Shown here in pieces: positions 5,698-7,573 of a stretch of 7,573 bases of DNA. Source of the DNA: Candidatus Methanophagales archaeon (GTDB taxonomy: Archaea > Halobacteriota > Syntropharchaeia > Alkanophagales > Methanospirareceae). Below the pieces are notes generated by a model, which worked only from the letters and a program-made list of their open reading frames with translations, had not been told where the DNA came from and made no database searches. Location: NCBI GenBank assembly GCA_030668065.1, contig DAOUUS010000069.1, positions 1 through 7,573 of the forward strand, read 5' to 3'. The position numbers and the translations under genes are program-made. The first letter of the stretch is position 1, and each line of letters opens with the position of its first letter.

Positions 5698-5699
5698 CT

Positions 5700-7187
5700 T
5701 CATTCCCCCAACAACCGTGCAAGCATACCCTTTTTACCTTCCTTCTCTTTGATTAGGTCCTGCACTTCATTCTTCGGCGCTTTCTTCTTCACTGTCGTTT
5801 CCATCACCGCAGCTCTACCACCGTGTTCACTCCTGCGCACACGAATATCAACAAGTATAGGCATCTCTATGCTCGTACTCGAAAGCAGAGCAACACCCTG
5901 CGGTATCCTTTTGATCTCCTCCTCCATCTCACTACTCATGAACTCCAGACCCTGACTCAACGCTCTGATGTCGTTTGGATTCGTCACACGCAGTATTATC
6001 TGCGTATTACACTGCGAAATAACGTTCTTATCCACCCGTGCCGGTCGCTGTGAAATGACCAGTAGCCCGAGCCCGAATTTACGGCCTTCCGAAGCGATAG
6101 TTCGCAATATATTAGAACTGACGGATTTCTCAAAACCTCGTTCGGGACAGAAATTGTGCGCCTCCTCGACAACGAGCATAAACGGCGGTATCTTACCCAT
6201 CTTCCGGCCTTCGAATACCTCTTTGCAGATGCGATAAACGATCATTTGCTGCAATTTCGGGTCCGCACCTTTCATATCTATTATTGACGCTTTATTTACC
6301 TGCACTAGCTCTTCTATACGTGTAGGGCTGTCAGATAAAATACCGGTCTCACGGATTCGTTCCAGAAAGTGCACAATTCGCCATTTGGCACTGCTTTTAC
6401 TCTCTGATACTGCTTTAATTATATCTTCGACCGTATAAAATTCCTTTCCTGCTTTTATTTCGTTTATACACTGGTATAAAATACCTAATTGCGCATCCGT
6501 AAGCGGGAACATGTCATATAACTCTTTCACGCTCAGGTTTACGCCATCTAGACGGAACAACTTATCAGCCGCGGGATTTATCGAGAAATTAGACGGCGTA
6601 TAAATAACCACTTTTGAGGCATACCCTTTCGGTGTGATGCCATATTTTTCCATCTGTTTCCGTTCTTCTTCGCTCTTGTTCTCGTATTTCAACGTAAGGT
6701 ATTCGCCGTGCGGGTCAATTATAAGCAATGGAATGTTCTTCTCAAGCAGCTCTTCTATCAGCACGCCGGCGGTATATGACTTCCCACTGCCTGTCTTCGC
6801 TAATATGCTGCAGTGTTTCTGGATAAGTTCCTCCTTCTTTAGATATACCGGTATATTGCGGCCTTCTAGCATACCTAAGTAGATGCCGCCTGATTTGAGC
6901 CCCAAAATCTCAATGATGAATGCCTGGTCCGCTTTGAACACTTTCGTATCGCGCGCGAGTGTGCTCTTTGGCTGCATTAAAAAACCTCTTTCGTCTTTAT
7001 AGCCTATGATCTCCGCGGTAGCCGTCTTTTCGTCCACATCCACTATTGAATCTACCCGCCCCAATATCCAGCCGTCTAATTCGTTCCAGACCTTTAAATA
7101 CTCGTTTCTTTTTATATCGCTGGTCACGACAAAATCAAATTCGTGCAGCCCCACTTCACCCGAAATTGTGCCTACTAATTTGTACAT
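5700..7187 (-). CDS. herA: HerA-like ATPase/DNA translocase (495 aa)
   Basis: A HerA/FtsK-superfamily P-loop ATPase (DUF87 type), a hexameric motor that moves on double-stranded DNA in the cytoplasm. In many archaea HerA works with the nuclease NurA and Mre11-Rad50 in end resection. The N-terminal beta-rich HAS-barrel spans about 1-115. Walker A is AKTGSGKS (130-137, Lys136), followed by LLIIDPHGEY (154-163). Walker B is FMLVVEEAH (336-344, Glu341/Glu342). VISQRPARVDKNVISQCNTQ (378-397) and RVTNPND (400-406) match the conserved C-terminal signature with the sensor Gln and Arg finger region. The length is normal for the family. The start at 7187 has AGGT (7196-7199) 8 nt upstream. No nurA, mre11 or rad50 lies within the window, so it could be the housekeeping HerA or one of the paralogues used in defence or mobile modules; the complete, ordinary sequence favours a housekeeping role. 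The three-gene cassette starts 73 bp downstream behind its own promoter boxes. Confidence 0.93.
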   Translation of the reverse strand: MYKLVGTISGEVGLHEFDFVVTSDIKRNEYLKVWNELDGWILGRVDSIVDVDEKTATAEIIGYKDERGFLMQPKSTLARDTKVFKADQAFIIEILGLKSGGIYLGMLEGRNIPVYLKKEELIQKHCSILAKTGSGKSYTAGVLIEELLEKNIPLLIIDPHGEYLTLKYENKSEEERKQMEKYGITPKGYASKVVIYTPSNFSINPAADKLFRLDGVNLSVKELYDMFPLTDAQLGILYQCINEIKAGKEFYTVEDIIKAVSESKSSAKWRIVHFLERIRETGILSDSPTRIEELVQVNKASIIDMKGADPKLQQMIVYRICKEVFEGRKMGKIPPFMLVVEEAHNFCPERGFEKSVSSNILRTIASEGRKFGLGLLVISQRPARVDKNVISQCNTQIILRVTNPNDIRALSQGLEFMSSEMEEEIKRIPQGVALLSSTSIEMPILVDIRVRRSEHGGRAAVMETTVKKKAPKNEVQDLIKEKEGKKGMLARLLGE

Positions 7188-7219
7188 CGGTTATTACCTT
7201 TTACGTGTGTACTGCAAGA

Positions 7220-7230
7220 ATAAAAGTTTT
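7220..7230 (-). promoter_or_regulatory. herA promoter element
   Basis: AAAACTTTTAT on the minus strand, with its TATA-like core CTTTTAT (7220-7226) centred 36 bp before the herA ATG. The same 11 bases recur at 5684-5694 ahead of the cassette. A start site about 25 bp downstream would leave a leader just long enough to hold the AGGT ribosome site. Confidence 0.6.
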
Positions 7231-7283
7231 TGTTTTCTGTTTCACTTGCCGGCAGTAGCCGCTTAATAAATGCTAAAGAATAT

Positions 7284-7543
7284 TCATTTGTAGGATTTGT
7301 ACCACCGCTCGTATTCTTTGTGGCTCTTGAAGCAATGCAGTATATAGGTTTTGTCTCCTTTGATGTCGTAGATTATTCTTGCCTGTTTGGTTACGTTTTC
7401 TACGTGGGAGGGTATGCCGTGTTTCATGTGCTTGCGTGGGGCATAGACTGTATCTTCTCCAGGTGTTTACGGTATACAGTCTTCAGGTCTTGCGGCAGAT
7501 TCACCAGCTCCTTTTTGGCATAATCCGAAAAAATAAGTATCAT
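7284..7543 (-). pseudogene. RelE/ParE-superfamily toxin gene broken by a frameshift
   Basis: Two abutting reading frames together make one small RelE-like mRNA interferase. The first runs from the ATG at 7543 to a TGA at 7424-7426 (39 residues; MILIFSDYAKKELVNLPQDL and onward, ending MPHAST). The second, in another frame, covers 7427-7284 (47 residues) and starts MKHGIPSHVENVTKQARIIY, then has YILHCFKSHKEYERWYKSYK. Joined, they follow the RelE layout: two N-terminal helices, then strands with the Arg of ARIIYDI and a C-terminal Tyr/Lys-rich tail. One added base near 7424-7430 would give an uninterrupted protein of 86 residues, typical for the family. RelE toxins cleave mRNA on the ribosome and are held in check by an antitoxin. 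As sequenced this copy cannot make the intact toxin, unless the missing base is a sequencing error or frameshifting occurs. The ribosome site before the first ATG is weak. Confidence 0.8.
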
Positions 7544-7545
7544 AT

Positions 7546-7573
7546 TTACTTTACTACTTGAGTATCCCCGTTA
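7546..7573 (-). CDS. Possible 3' end of an antitoxin gene (window edge)
   Basis: In one minus-strand frame the last bases read NGDTQVVK then TAA, ending 2 nt before the ATG of the broken RelE gene. Antitoxin genes usually sit just upstream of relE with such a tight junction. Only eight codons are visible, so this rests on position alone. Confidence 0.2.

Noticed and set aside
7250..7261. CGGC-AGTA-GCCG hairpin between relE and herA
   Set aside because: Only a 4-bp stem with no adjacent T-run; too short to call a terminator or regulator.
7424..7426. Read-through or recoding of the in-frame TGA in the RelE gene
   Set aside because: Continuing in the same frame gives unrelated residues and another stop; the RelE sequence continues in a different frame, so a frameshift is the explanation.
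7230..7523. 97-codon plus-strand frame with hydrophobic stretches that look like membrane segments
   Set aside because: The opposite strand encodes clear RelE sequence over the same bases, so the hydrophobicity is a shadow of the Lys/Glu/Tyr-rich codons.
1..7573. CRISPR array, tRNA or rRNA genes
   Set aside because: No regularly spaced repeats, and no cloverleaf or conserved rRNA stretches were found; the window is almost fully occupied by minus-strand coding sequence.

Overview
This looks like archaeal chromosome. The genes have archaeal-type products (a HerA-family ATPase, a short archaeal aspartyl-tRNA synthetase, HdrA-family flavoproteins), TATA-like boxes lie about 35-40 bp upstream of start codons, and GGAG/GAGGT/GGTGA ribosome sites occur. 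Two tandem HdrA homologues point to an anaerobe of the methanogen, methane-oxidiser or alkane-oxidiser type. The style resembles ANME-1/Methanophagales or a relative, but that placement is inference. Every gene I can support is on the minus strand, so transcription runs from high to low coordinates.

Right end (7573 to 7188): the last codons of a possible antitoxin, then a RelE-like toxin gene broken by a frameshift. Next (7187 to 5700) is an intact HerA-like ATPase with its own promoter. Then comes a compact A+T-rich block (about 5640 to 3623) of three overlapping genes I do not recognise by name: a 214-residue protein whose C-terminal third faintly resembles a COMM domain, a 201-residue helical protein, and a 259-residue protein with the outline of a PIN-type nuclease. 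An 11-bp direct repeat (TCATGTTCATT) lies at each edge of this block, and the left copy contains the start codon of the next gene. This suggests a cassette inserted exactly at the 5' end of aspS.

aspS (3615 to 2311) carries the His/Pro pair typical of non-discriminating archaeal AspRS, so it probably charges both tRNA-Asp and tRNA-Asn. Downstream, behind a clear TATA box, are two tandem hdrA-like genes. The first (2237 to 552) lacks the N-terminal cluster domain and ends in a C-terminal ferredoxin remnant with three of four cysteines replaced. The second (536 to the window edge) begins with an intact N-terminal cluster domain. They may act as a pair with complementary domain sets in an electron-bifurcating or electron-confurcating complex, but the second gene is cut by the window edge.

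Most worth following up: the three-gene cassette with its direct repeats and tandem promoter boxes, the domain-reduced HdrA, and the broken RelE gene.
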